Source: Baekduia soli (GTDB lineage: Bacteria; Actinomycetota; Thermoleophilia; Solirubrobacterales; Solirubrobacteraceae). Taken from it: a DNA stretch of 64,000 nt. The notes beneath the pieces are model-generated. The model did no database searches, was not told the DNA's origin, and saw only the letters and a program-made list of their open reading frames with translations. Shown here piece after piece: positions 33,806 through 43,967 of the stretch (position 1 is its first letter; each line of letters opens with the position of its first letter). The stretch covers positions 1,240,001 to 1,304,000 of the forward strand of contig NZ_CP042430.1 in the NCBI RefSeq assembly GCF_007970665.1, read 5' to 3'. The position numbers and the translations under genes are program-made.

Positions 33806-34815
33806 CCCCCGTCCCCGCACCGATCGTCGCCGGCATCGGCGGCTTCTTCGATGCGGTGGGCCAGTTCTTCACCCAGCTGGCCGACATCAGCTGGGGGCCG
33901 CTGCTGCTCGGGATGCTGTGCTTCGGCACCTACCTGTCGATCCGCTCGCGGGCCTTCTACCACGTGCTGCGCGCCGCCTACCCGGCGGAGAGGATCGAGT
34001 TCAAGCGCATCTGGGGCGCCTACATCGCGGCCTACGGCTTCAACAACGTCGTCCCGGCCCGCGGCGGCGACGTCATCAAGCTCTTCCTCACGAAGACCTC
34101 GGTCCCCGACTCGACCTACTCGGCGATCGGCGCGGCCTTCTTCGTCGAGATCGGCTTCGACGCGACGATGGGCTTGTTCATCCTCATCTTCGCGTTCACG
34201 CAGGGCGTGTTCCCCAAGCCGCCGGACTTCTCCAAGCTCCAGGCGTTCGACCTCAGCTTCTTCGCGTCGCACCCGCGCTTCCTGCTGTTCCTGCTGACCG
34301 TGCTGGCGATCGCCGGCCTCGTCGGCTTCGCGCTGCTGAGCACGCGCGTGCGCGCGTTCTGGGCCAAGGTGCGCCAGGGCCTGACGATCATCTTCGACCG
34401 CCGCCGCTACTTCCGCGAGGTGTGGCTCGTGCAGTTCGGCGGCTGGTGCTTCCGCTTCGCCGCGTTCTGGTTCCTGCTCGACGCGTTCCACATCGGCGGG
34501 TCGGTCAAGAACGTGCTGCTCGTCCTGGGCGTCAACGCCGTCGCGGCGGTCGTGCCGTTCACGCCCGGCGGCGCGGGGGTCCAGCAGGCGTTCCTGGTCA
34601 AGGTGTTCGCCGGCGTGGCGTCGGGGGCGACGGTCGCGGCCTACTCCGTGGGCCAGCAGATCGCCATCGCGATCTTCAGCCTGGCCATCGGCTTCTTCGC
34701 GCTGGCCACCATCTTCAAGTTCCGGTCCTTCAAGGCCGTGCTCGCGGCCGGCCGCGAGCACCGCGAGTCCGAGCGCCAGGCCTCCGCGCGGACGGCGGGC
34801 GGGGGGCTACAGTAG
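33802..34815 (+). CDS. flippase-like integral membrane protein (LPG synthase TM / UPF0104 family)
   Basis: A 337-residue protein with about eight hydrophobic helices and the family landmarks AAYGFNNVVPARGGDVIKL near residues 76-94 and VPFTPGGAGVQQAFLVKVF near 250. The family comprises the membrane part of lysyl-phosphatidylglycerol synthases and related lipid-linked transport proteins. No soluble synthase domain is present, so it probably moves or binds a lipid rather than aminoacylating it (inference). It overlaps the HAD gene by GTGA. Confidence 0.85.
   Translation: MTPVPAPIVAGIGGFFDAVGQFFTQLADISWGPLLLGMLCFGTYLSIRSRAFYHVLRAAYPAERIEFKRIWGAYIAAYGFNNVVPARGGDVIKLFLTKTSVPDSTYSAIGAAFFVEIGFDATMGLFILIFAFTQGVFPKPPDFSKLQAFDLSFFASHPRFLLFLLTVLAIAGLVGFALLSTRVRAFWAKVRQGLTIIFDRRRYFREVWLVQFGGWCFRFAAFWFLLDAFHIGGSVKNVLLVLGVNAVAAVVPFTPGGAGVQQAFLVKVFAGVASGATVAAYSVGQQIAIAIFSLAIGFFALATIFKFRSFKAVLAAGREHRESERQASARTAGGGLQ
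34808..34813 (+). promoter_or_regulatory. -10 element of the 88-residue protein gene (leaderless)
   Basis: TACAGT overlaps the end of the preceding gene and lies 6 nt before the ATG at 34820. Confidence 0.5.
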
Positions 34816-34819
34816 AGCC

Positions 34820-35086
34820 ATGGAAGGCTTCGGTGGGATGTTCGGAGACCCGGAAGAGCTCCAGCGCCGCATGGCGGAGTTCGCCGAGCAGATGCAGGGC
34901 CAGCAGCGCCTGGCCTGGGCCGACAACGCGATCGGGCTCGCGGTCCAGATGACCGTCGCGGCCGTCAACCGCGTCAACATCCAGGGCACGACCCAGGAGC
35001 AGGCCGAGCAGATCCGCGCCGTCATGGCGACGGTCTTCCCCGAGGCGGTCACGCTCGTCCGCGAAGCCCGCCAGGGCCTGCAGTAG
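34820..35086 (+). CDS. small soluble protein of unknown function
   Basis: 88 residues, opening MEGFGGMFGDPEELQRRMAE and continuing with amphipathic helices rich in Gln and Glu. No Cys, no membrane segment, no recognised domain. The opening is reminiscent of YbaB-type nucleoid-associated proteins, but the rest does not follow that family, so I leave it unassigned. Confidence 0.65.
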   Translation: MEGFGGMFGDPEELQRRMAEFAEQMQGQQRLAWADNAIGLAVQMTVAAVNRVNIQGTTQEQAEQIRAVMATVFPEAVTLVREARQGLQ

Positions 35087-35140
35087 CGCCGCGTCGACCC
35101 CGGGCGCGCCGAGCGCGGGCCGCGGCGGCCCCGGCGCCGA

Positions 35141-35146
35141 TACCAT
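35141..35146 (+). promoter_or_regulatory. -10 element of the 66-residue protein gene (leaderless)
   Basis: TACCAT with 7 nt to the GTG at 35154. Confidence 0.5.
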
Positions 35147-35153
35147 CCGCGCC

Positions 35154-35354
35154 GTGGCGCAGCTCTCCCCCAGCCAGTTGGCGTGGCGTGGCCGGATCGA
35201 GACCGGTCTGCGGTTCGCCGCGCCCGTCCTCGACGTCGTGCTCGCCGCCGGCGACCGCCTGTCGCGCGTCGTCGACCGCGAGGAGCCCGAGCTGCTGCTC
35301 TCCGGGCGCCTCGGCCACGACGACCAGCCTGCGCTGGCCCATGGCCGCGACTGA
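35154..35354 (+). CDS. small protein of unknown function
   Basis: 66 residues, with a central hydrophobic stretch FAAPVLDVVLAAGDRLS and an acidic EEPELL segment; possibly membrane-associated. Support comes from a well-placed -10 element and a 14-nt overlap with the next gene, which implies co-expression. No family recognised. Confidence 0.5.
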   Translation: MAQLSPSQLAWRGRIETGLRFAAPVLDVVLAAGDRLSRVVDREEPELLLSGRLGHDDQPALAHGRD

Positions 35355-36264
35355 GACCCCCGCCCGTCCGCCCGCGCAGGACGTCCTGGTGCGCGAGGCC
35401 CGGCTGCGCCCGCTCGTCGGCCTCGCGTCGCTGGCCGCCGCGATCCTGGCGGCCGCCGCCGGCGTGCTGCCCGGCGCGATCTACTCGGGCTTCCCGCGCG
35501 TCTACGTCCTGGACTCGATCCGGGCCGCCTCCGGACAGGACTTCGGCGGGGACGGCCTGCGCACGGCGCAGGTCCTGTTCATCCACGACAAGGCGCTGCC
35601 GCTGCTGGGCGCCAGCGTCGTCCAGGCGCTCATGGTCCTGCTGGTCGGCGCCGTGCTCGTCTTCCTGCTCGACGCCGCGCAGGCGCGCGGCGCGACGACG
35701 CCGCGCCTGGCGCGGCTGCTGGCGATGGTCGGCGCGGTGGCGTCGGCCGTCGGCGCCCTGCTGCTGCAGATCGGCGTGATGACCGAGGCCAGCACGTTCG
35801 CCGGCCAGTCCGACCACAGCACCGCCGCCGCCCACGACGCCGTGCGCGGCGGGCTGGTCGTCGCCGGCAGCGGCATCGGCTTCTTCGGCGGCCTCACGCT
35901 CGCCGCGGCGTTCGTCATGATCGCGATCGGCGCGATGCGCGTCGGCCTGCTGACGCGTTTCGTCGGCGTGCTCGGCGCGATCTGCGGCGTCCTGCTCGTC
36001 CTCGGCCCGGCCACGGGGTCCTCCACGTTCATCGTGCAGACGTTCTGGCTCGTCATGGTCGGCGTGCTGCTCCTGGGCCGCTGGCCGCGCGGCACGCCGC
36101 CGGCCTGGGCCGGCCTGGACGCCATCCCGTGGATGACCCAGCAGCAGGTGCGCGAGGCCCGCGCCGCGGGCGGCGGCGGGCCCGCCCCCGCCCGCGCGGC
36201 CCCCGCGCCGGCCGGTCCGGGCGTGCCCGGGGCCGCGCGCCGCAAGCGCAAGCGCCGCGGCTGA
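35341..36264 (+). CDS. multi-pass membrane protein of unknown function
   Basis: A 307-residue protein with about six hydrophobic helices (first at 20-42 LVGLASLAAAILAAAAGVLP; others around 83-107, 122-143, 180-205, 212-232 and 238-256) and a Pro/Ala-rich, strongly basic tail ending RRKRKRRG. No transport or enzyme signature is recognised. Its ATG lies inside the end of the 66-residue gene. Confidence 0.7.
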   Translation: MAATETPARPPAQDVLVREARLRPLVGLASLAAAILAAAAGVLPGAIYSGFPRVYVLDSIRAASGQDFGGDGLRTAQVLFIHDKALPLLGASVVQALMVLLVGAVLVFLLDAAQARGATTPRLARLLAMVGAVASAVGALLLQIGVMTEASTFAGQSDHSTAAAHDAVRGGLVVAGSGIGFFGGLTLAAAFVMIAIGAMRVGLLTRFVGVLGAICGVLLVLGPATGSSTFIVQTFWLVMVGVLLLGRWPRGTPPAWAGLDAIPWMTQQQVREARAAGGGGPAPARAAPAPAGPGVPGAARRKRKRRG

Positions 36265-36394
36265 TCCACCCGCCCGGCCCGGTCACGTCCGTCCGCTGAC
36301 GGGGCGCCCGGGCTTCGCCGCGCGCCGACCCGGGAACCCTCCCTGCGACCACGTCATACCGGGGCGCCCGCCCCCTCCCGGGGCCCGCTCCGCG

Positions 36395-36425
36395 GACAGG
36401 AGAGGGCGCCGACAGGAGAGGGCGC
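36395..36425 (+). repeat. 16-bp tandem duplication of a ribosome-binding region
   Basis: GACAGGAGAGGGCGC occurs at 36395-36409 and again at 36411-36425, one base apart, directly before the ATG of the YaaH remnant. Each copy carries an AGGAG. Confidence 0.8.
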
Positions 36426-36428
36426 ACC

Positions 36429-36755
36429 ATGGAGACATCGACCGCACGAGAGGCCCGGTTCGCGGTGGTCCGGGCGCGACGACCCCGCCGCCGCCCCGGC
36501 CGAGACCAGGTCCGCCCGGGCGGCGATCGCCGACTCCGGCCCGCTCGGCCTCGCGGGCTTCGCCCTGCTGACGGCCACGTTCTTGCTGCTGGGCATCGGC
36601 AACGCGGGCGCCCACACGTCGATGGCGAAGGCCGGCGGGTGGGTCGGCCTCGCCACCGCGGCGGCGGCATGGTATGCCTCGTTCGCGGCGGTGACGACGC
36701 GACCTTCGGGCGCAGCGTCCTGCCGGTGCGGCCGCTGAAGCCGACGGACGCCTGA
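36429..36755 (+). pseudogene. remnant of a GPR1/FUN34/YaaH-family acetate transporter
   Basis: The conserved N-terminal family segment (DSGPLGLAGFALL) is joined directly to the C-terminal part (TFLLLGIGNAG, MAKAGGWVGLATAAAAWYAS, then TFGRSVLPVRPL), so the middle helices of a normally six-helix, roughly 190-residue protein are missing. The pieces are also in two frames: the start and end share one frame and the middle another, with changes near 36475 and 36695. Internal deletion plus two frame changes, not in homopolymers, indicate real decay. Its position directly before acetyl-CoA synthetase fits the usual acetate-uptake neighbour. This accounts for most of the 525-bp gap at 36265-36789. Confidence 0.75.
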
Positions 36756-36789
36756 ACGACCACGACGACGCAGAGGAGCGGCTGACCAT

Positions 36790-38759
<1,970 letters not shown>

Positions 38760-38760
<1 letters not shown>

Positions 38761-38776
38761 AGCCACAATGTGGCTC
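38760..38776. promoter_or_regulatory. 17-bp palindrome between acs and the acetyltransferase gene
   Basis: GAGCCACA and TGTGGCTC form a perfect 8-bp inverted repeat around one A, spanning the last base of the acs stop codon to 1 nt before the next ATG. It overlaps CACAAT, a possible weak -10. It could be a protein-binding site or a small hairpin that affects translation of the downstream gene. Confidence 0.5.
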
Positions 38777-38777
38777 C

Positions 38778-41222
38778 ATGCCGTCCTCGCCGACCGTCCG
38801 TGACGTCATCCTGCGGGACGGGGCCGCCCTGCGGCTCCGTTCGCCGCAGCCCGAGGACGAGGCGGACATCCGCGCGTTCTTCGACCGCCTGTCGTTCGAG
38901 AGCCGGTACATGCGCTTCCACGGTGCGGGCCGGACCGACCTCGTCTCGCGCGACTACGCCCAGGCCGACGGCGAGGCCCGGATGCCGCTGTTGGCCCACC
39001 TCGGCGACCGCATCGTGGCAGTGGCCGGCTATGACCGCCTGAACGAGCCCGACGCGGCCGAGGTCGCCTTCGCGGTCTCGGAGGAGATGCGCGGCCGCGG
39101 GCTGGCGACCCGCATGCTCGAGCAGCTCGCCGAGATCGCCGCGGGGCGCGGCATCACGCGCTTCGACGCAGAGGTCCTGGCCGACAACCGCGCGATGCTG
39201 CACGTGTTCTCCAACGTCGGCTTCGGCGTGCGGCGCGTCACCTCCCACGGGGTCGTGCACCTCGACCTCGACCTGCGCCCGACCGAGGCGCTGGCCGAGC
39301 GCATCGACGACCGCACCCACGCGGCGACCGTCGTCTCCCTGCAGGCGCTGCTGCGCCCGCAGTCGGTCGCCGTCGTCGGCGCCTCGTCGCGGCCGGGCAG
39401 CATCGGCGGGGCGATCTACCAGGCGATCATCCTCGGCGGCTTCGCGGGGGTGGCGACCCCCGTGCACCGCGACGGCGGGATCGTGGCCTCCACGCGCGCC
39501 GTGCGCTCGCTCGCCGAGCTGCCCGAGCCCGCCGAGCTCGCCGTCGTGGCCGTGGGCGCCGGTGACGTGCAGGCCGTGGCCGAGGAGGCCGCCGCCTGCG
39601 GCGTCCGCGCGCTGCTCGTGGTCTCCACGGGCTTCGGCGACACCGACGAGCCCGAGGGCCGCGCCCGCGAGGAGGCCCTGCTGGCGACCGTCCGCGCGCA
39701 CGGGCTGCGGCTCGTGGGACCCAACGCGCTCGGCGTCGTCAACACGGACCCCGAGGTCGCGCTGCAGGCCCTGATCGGCCGGGTGCCCGTCCGCGCCGGC
39801 GGCCTCGGGCTGTCGTCGCAGTCCGGCGCGCTCGGGCTCGCCCTGCTCGGCCACGCCGCGGCGCGGCGCATGGGCGTCTCGTCCTTCCTGGCGCTCGGCA
39901 ACCGCGCCGACGTGTCGACCAACGACGTCCTGGAGCACTTCGCCGACGACGAGCGCACGAAGGTCGTGGCCTTCTACGTCGAGTCCTTCGGCAACCCGCG
40001 GCGCTTCTCGCAGGTGGCCCGCCGCGTGTCGCGGCGCAAGCCGATCCTGGCCGTCAAGGGCAGCCGGCGCGCGGAGGGCGACGCACGCCAGAACCTGCGG
40101 ATCGCCGCCGCGCTGACCGACGCCGCGGCGACCGAGGCCCTCTTCCACCAGGCCGGCGTGCTGCGCGTCGAGAGCACCCAGACGCTCTTCGACGCCGCGG
40201 AGTTCCTCGAGCGCCAGCCGCTGCCCGCCGGGCGCAGCATCGGCATCGTGACGAACTCGGGCGGCCTGGGCACGGTGGCCGCCGACGCGGCCGCGGTCCG
40301 CGGGCTGCGCCTGGCCCGCACGTCGGACGCCACGCGCGCGCGGCTGGCCGCGGACCTGCCCGCCGCCGACCGCATCGGCAACCCGATCGACCTCGGCGTG
40401 CGGGCGCCCGTCGACGACGAGCGTGCCGCGGTGCGCGCGCTGCTCGACGACGAGGGCGTCGACGCGGTCCTCGTGGTCCACGTCGGCCTGGGGGGCGACG
40501 ACCCGGGCATGCGCCTGGCGGCCCTCGAGGACGCGGTCGCCGACGCGTCCAAGCCCGTCGCCGCGTGCGTGGTCGGCCTGGACGGCGAGCTGCCCGAGCG
40601 CGACGAGCGCCGCGTGCCCAACTACCGCTTCCCCGAGGCCGCCATCCGGGCGCTGGCCATCGCCGCCGACCGCCGCGACTGGCTCGGCCGCCGCCTCGGC
40701 CAGGCACCCGAGCTGCCCGGCTTCGACGCCGACGCCGCGCGCGTCCTGGTCGCCGGCGCGCAGGACGGCCGGCTCGACGCCGAGCAGGTCGTGGCGCTGC
40801 TGGGCACCGCGGGCCTGGCGCTGGCGCCCGGCGCGCGGGCCGTGCCCGAGGACGCCGTCGAGGTGCTCGTCGGCGCGGTCAACGACGCCGAGCTGGGGCC
40901 CGTGATCGGCGTCGGCGCGGGTGGCGGGCGCCCGCTCGTGCCGGGCGACGTCGCGTTCCGGCTGGCGCCGCTGACCGATGTCGACGCCGAGGACCTCGTC
41001 GACGCCCCGGCGGCGCTGCGCGCCGCGCTGGCGACGGGCCGCCACGACGTCGCGGCTCTGCGCGACGTCGTCCTGCGCGTCGCGGCGCTCGCCGATGCGC
41101 TGCCCGAGCTCGCCGAGGCCGAGCTGGACCCGGTCCGGGTGGCGCCCGGCGGGGTCACGGTGGCCGGGGCGCGGATGCGCATCGCCCCGCCGCCCCAGCG
41201 CGAGCGCGCGAAGACCTGGTAG
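38778..41222 (+). CDS. Pat-type protein lysine acetyltransferase: N-terminal GNAT fused to ADP-forming acyl-CoA synthetase domains
   Basis: An 814-residue two-part protein. Residues 1-180 form a GNAT domain (RFHGAGRTD, acetyl-CoA loop EEMRGRGLATRMLEQL, AMLHVFSNVGFGVRRV). From about 190 on, the acyl-CoA synthetase (NDP-forming) domains follow: CoA-binding SVAVVGASSRPGSIGGAIY, ligase-like SSQSGALGLALL and GNPIDLG, with a weak C-terminal ATP-grasp-like part. The GNAT-first order is that of the Streptomyces PatA-like enzymes; Salmonella Pat has the reverse order. Adjacent to acs, it very probably acetylates and silences Acs, with the synthetase part acting as a sensor rather than an enzyme (inference). 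Confidence 0.88.
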   Translation: MPSSPTVRDVILRDGAALRLRSPQPEDEADIRAFFDRLSFESRYMRFHGAGRTDLVSRDYAQADGEARMPLLAHLGDRIVAVAGYDRLNEPDAAEVAFAVSEEMRGRGLATRMLEQLAEIAAGRGITRFDAEVLADNRAMLHVFSNVGFGVRRVTSHGVVHLDLDLRPTEALAERIDDRTHAATVVSLQALLRPQSVAVVGASSRPGSIGGAIYQAIILGGFAGVATPVHRDGGIVASTRAVRSLAELPEPAELAVVAVGAGDVQAVAEEAAACGVRALLVVSTGFGDTDEPEGRAREEALLATVRAHGLRLVGPNALGVVNTDPEVALQALIGRVPVRAGGLGLSSQSGALGLALLGHAAARRMGVSSFLALGNRADVSTNDVLEHFADDERTKVVAFYVESFGNPRRFSQVARRVSRRKPILAVKGSRRAEGDARQNLRIAAALTDAAATEALFHQAGVLRVESTQTLFDAAEFLERQPLPAGRSIGIVTNSGGLGTVAADAAAVRGLRLARTSDATRARLAADLPAADRIGNPIDLGVRAPVDDERAAVRALLDDEGVDAVLVVHVGLGGDDPGMRLAALEDAVADASKPVAACVVGLDGELPERDERRVPNYRFPEAAIRALAIAADRRDWLGRRLGQAPELPGFDADAARVLVAGAQDGRLDAEQVVALLGTAGLALAPGARAVPEDAVEVLVGAVNDAELGPVIGVGAGGGRPLVPGDVAFRLAPLTDVDAEDLVDAPAALRAALATGRHDVAALRDVVLRVAALADALPELAEAELDPVRVAPGGVTVAGARMRIAPPPQRERAKTW

Positions 41223-41232
41223 CCGCCGGATG

Positions 41233-41281
41233 CCCGCCCAGGGGGCGGGATCCGGTCGCGGGTGTTCGCCCAGGGGGCGAA
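41233..41281. repeat. two tandem intergenic hairpins with a shared core
   Basis: CCCGCCC/GGGCGGG (41233-41249) and TTCGCCC/GGGCGAA (41265-41281) each form a perfect 7-bp stem with an AGG loop and share CGCCCAGGGGGCG. They lie after the acetyltransferase gene and before the promoter of the next one, so they probably terminate transcription from acs-pat. Confidence 0.6.
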
Positions 41282-41297
41282 ACCCGCAGTGCGGAGC

Positions 41298-41326
41298 TTG
41301 TCCCGCCGCGCCCCCTCTCCTAGGGT
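41298..41326 (+). promoter_or_regulatory. promoter of the acyl-CoA synthetase gene (leaderless)
   Basis: TTGTCC (41298-41303), a 17-bp spacer and TAGGGT (41321-41326), ending 6 nt before the ATG at 41333. This is the most complete sigma-70-like promoter seen in the window. Confidence 0.65.
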
Positions 41327-41332
41327 CGGGGC

Positions 41333-42892
41333 ATGGGTCGCTACGAAGACGAATGCGCCAGGCACCGGTGGACGGTGCCCGAGCGCTACAACCTCGCCCA
41401 CGACGTGTGCGACAAGCACCCGCGCGACAAGCTCGCGATGGTCTGGGAGCGCTTCGACGGCGAGCGCCGCGACGTCACCTGGGGCGAGATGCAGGACCTG
41501 GCCAACCAGGCCGCCCATGTGCTGGCCGACCACGGCGTGGTCAAGGGTGAGCGCGTCGCGGTCGTGCTGCCGCCGACGCCCGAGACCGCGGCGATCTTCT
41601 TCGGCACCTGGAAGCTCGGTGCGCTGCTGTTGTCGATGTCGGTCCTCTACGGCGACGACGGCATCCGCCACCGCCTGACCGACAGCGACCCCAAGGTGCT
41701 GGTCACCAACGCCGCCAACGCCGCTCGGTTCGCCGACTGGGGCGGCGAAGTCCTGATCCTGGACGCCGACGACGGCCTGCTGGCGGGCGCCTCGACCGAG
41801 CCCGTCGTCGCCGACACGTCCTCCGAGGACCCCGCCCAGCTCTACTACACGTCGGGCACCACCGGGCTGGCCAAGGGCATCGTCCACGCCCACCGCTACC
41901 TGCTGGCCCACGAGGAGTTCATCTACTGCCACGAGGTGCAGGACGGCGAGCGTTTCCATGGCATGGGCGAGTGGGCGTGGGCGGCGGGCATCGCGCCGCT
42001 GCTGGGGCCGTGGCGCCTGGGCGCCACGCAGGTCGTCATCCAGCGCGAGGGCGGGTTCGACCCCGCCCAGCAGCTGGACTTCCTCAGCCGTCACCGGGTC
42101 ACCAACGTGTTCACGACCCCGACGGCGATGCGCTCCATGATGTCGATCGCCGACGCGGGCACCCGCTACCCGTGCGAGTTCCGCCGCGTGTGCAGCGCCG
42201 GCGAGCCGCTGAACCCGGAGGCCATCCGCTGGTTCCGCGAGCAGTACGGGCTGACCGTGCTGGACTACTACGGGCTGACCGAGTCCTATCCGCTCGTCGG
42301 CAACTTCCCGTGGATGGAGGTCCGCGAGGGCTCCATGGGCCGTCCCATGCCGGGCTGGGACGTGCGGATCCTCGACGAGGACGAGCGCGAGGTCGCCCAG
42401 GGCGAGCGCGGCGAGATCTGCCTGCGCGCCCGGTCCAACCCCCACTACCCGCTCGGCTACTGGAACAACGACGAGGCCGCGCGGGAGACCTTCGGCGGCG
42501 ACTGGTTCCACACCAAGGACGCCGCGACGGCCGACGAGGACGGCTACATCTGGTATGCCGGGCGCGCCGACGATGTCATCATCTCGGCCGGCTACCGGAT
42601 CGGCCCGTTCGAGGTCGAGTCGGCGTGCATCGAGCACCCCGCCGTGCGCGAGGCGGCGGCCGTCGCCTCGCCCGACGAGCGCCGCGGCACGATCGTCAAG
42701 GCGTTCATCGTGCTCGCCGAGGGCCACGAGGGCTCCGACGCGCTGGCCGAGGAGATCAAGGCCTTCGTGCGCGACCGGCTGTCGGCCTACGCCTACCCGC
42801 GCCGCATCGAGTTCGTGACCGACCTGCCCAAGACGCTGACGGGCAAGATCCGCCGCATCGAGCTGCGCGAGCAGGAGGCCGCGCGGTCCTGA
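41333..42892 (+). CDS. AMP-binding acyl-CoA synthetase (medium-chain type)
   Basis: A 519-residue adenylate-forming enzyme. The P-loop is YYTSGTTGLAKGIVHAH, the adenine motif YYGLTESYPL, the hinge/ribose motif WYAGRADDVIISAGYRIGPFEVE and the catalytic Lys lies in LPKTLTGKIRRIEL. Sequence flavour (MGEWAWAAGIAPLLGPW) is that of the medium-chain/acetyl-like MACS group and not of long-chain FadD. The natural acid is not evident. It has its own promoter, so it is not simply part of the acs-pat unit. Confidence 0.92.
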   Translation: MGRYEDECARHRWTVPERYNLAHDVCDKHPRDKLAMVWERFDGERRDVTWGEMQDLANQAAHVLADHGVVKGERVAVVLPPTPETAAIFFGTWKLGALLLSMSVLYGDDGIRHRLTDSDPKVLVTNAANAARFADWGGEVLILDADDGLLAGASTEPVVADTSSEDPAQLYYTSGTTGLAKGIVHAHRYLLAHEEFIYCHEVQDGERFHGMGEWAWAAGIAPLLGPWRLGATQVVIQREGGFDPAQQLDFLSRHRVTNVFTTPTAMRSMMSIADAGTRYPCEFRRVCSAGEPLNPEAIRWFREQYGLTVLDYYGLTESYPLVGNFPWMEVREGSMGRPMPGWDVRILDEDEREVAQGERGEICLRARSNPHYPLGYWNNDEAARETFGGDWFHTKDAATADEDGYIWYAGRADDVIISAGYRIGPFEVESACIEHPAVREAAAVASPDERRGTIVKAFIVLAEGHEGSDALAEEIKAFVRDRLSAYAYPRRIEFVTDLPKTLTGKIRRIELREQEAARS

Positions 42893-42898
42893 CCGGCG

Positions 42899-43840
42899 CT
42901 ACTCGTAGACCACGACGTCCGGGCGTGGGCTCAGCGCCATGACCGCGCCCGGCGCCATCGTCCGGACGTCCTCCTTGTAGAACAGCTTGAACCCGCGCCC
43001 CAGCGTGGGCGTGCGGCGGATGAAGGCGTGGTACTTGGCCACCTTGACCACCGTGCTGCCGAAGCCGTCGACGTTGACCACGGTCGCCACGCCCGGTGAG
43101 GGGCGCAGGCGCTCGTCGCGGGTGATCATCCCGTCGGTGAACCGGTGCACCAGCAGCAGCTTCTCGGGCAGCGCCCGCTCGCGGACGATCCGAGACAGGT
43201 AGCCGGCGGCGGCGTTGACGACGTCGGCGTCGGTGCTGCCGATGACCTTCCCCGGCAGCTGGCCGGGGCCGACGTGCCACTCGGGATCCAGCGCGAGGCC
43301 GACGTCGGGCTCGCGCAGCCAGCGCGCCAGGCGCTCGATCTCGGGACCGAACTGGCCGCGGCCCGGCTGGATGTCGAGCACGAGCAGCGCGTGGACCCGG
43401 CGTGCGGCCGCGAGGTAGCGGTCGATCATCGCCGCGCTCATACGGTCGCGGTACAGCCCCGAGGGCCCGGGCGCGGCCGTGGCGACCGTCGAGATGAGCT
43501 CCAGGGCGGGCAGGACGTGGCGCGTGCGGCGGTCGTAGGGCCGCGCCTGGGCGAGCAGGCGGCGTGCGGCGTGGGCGGGCGTGCCGATCCCCAGGGCGCC
43601 GAGCTCGGGGTCGCGCGGGTTGCCGTAGAAGGCGACGACGCGCCGGTCGGGGAACAGGCGCCGCCCGCCCCCGGGCAGCTGCGTGGCAGGCGCGGCGCGC
43701 TCGCTCGCCGTCCGCTCCGTGGCGTCCGGGCGGCCGCCGCCGCCCGACGAGGCCCCCACCGCGACCCCGGCGCCGAGCGCGGCGAGCCCCACGACCGCCA
43801 GGGCGGCCAGGCGCCGCCGTCGGACCACCGCGCGCTCCAC
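42899..43840 (-). CDS. secreted or membrane-anchored protein of unknown function, possibly TIM-barrel
   Basis: A 313-residue protein. After a basic start (VERAVVRRRR) comes a signal anchor (LAALAVVGLAALGAGVAVGA), a short disordered linker and a 240-residue globular domain from RRVVAFYGNPRDPELGALGI. Regular beta-strand/helix alternation (HALLVLDIQPG, VGLALDPEWHVGPG, LLLVHRFTDGMI, VATVVNVDGFG) suggests a barrel with carboxylates at strand ends, as in glycosidase-like proteins, but no known family motif. The GTG at 43840 has CATGAT 6 nt upstream; the frame is open further upstream without support. It diverges from fabI. Confidence 0.7.
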   Translation of the reverse strand: MERAVVRRRRLAALAVVGLAALGAGVAVGASSGGGGRPDATERTASERAAPATQLPGGGRRLFPDRRVVAFYGNPRDPELGALGIGTPAHAARRLLAQARPYDRRTRHVLPALELISTVATAAPGPSGLYRDRMSAAMIDRYLAAARRVHALLVLDIQPGRGQFGPEIERLARWLREPDVGLALDPEWHVGPGQLPGKVIGSTDADVVNAAAGYLSRIVRERALPEKLLLVHRFTDGMITRDERLRPSPGVATVVNVDGFGSTVVKVAKYHAFIRRTPTLGRGFKLFYKEDVRTMAPGAVMALSPRPDVVVYE

Positions 43841-43953
43841 GCGTGCATCATGCCCGCTGGGAGGGGGCGGGCGAACCTGTCCGCGCGCCGGCGGCGACCT
43901 CGACATCCGCCGCGGCGGCGTCGAACCCGGGCCGCGATCGGCGTCCGAGTCGG

Positions 43954-43959
43954 TAAGGA
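43954..43959 (+). promoter_or_regulatory. probable -10 element of fabI
   Basis: TAAGGA with 8 nt to the ATG at 43968; a purine-rich GGGGGAG fills the space. Confidence 0.4.
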
Positions 43960-43967
43960 TGGGGGAG

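Noticed and set aside
36429-36755. The uninterrupted 108-codon frame over the acetate-transporter remnant as a functional gene
   Set aside because: Most of it is Arg/Pro-rich sequence in the wrong frame; the conserved helices are encoded in another frame, so this is a decayed gene and not a new small protein.
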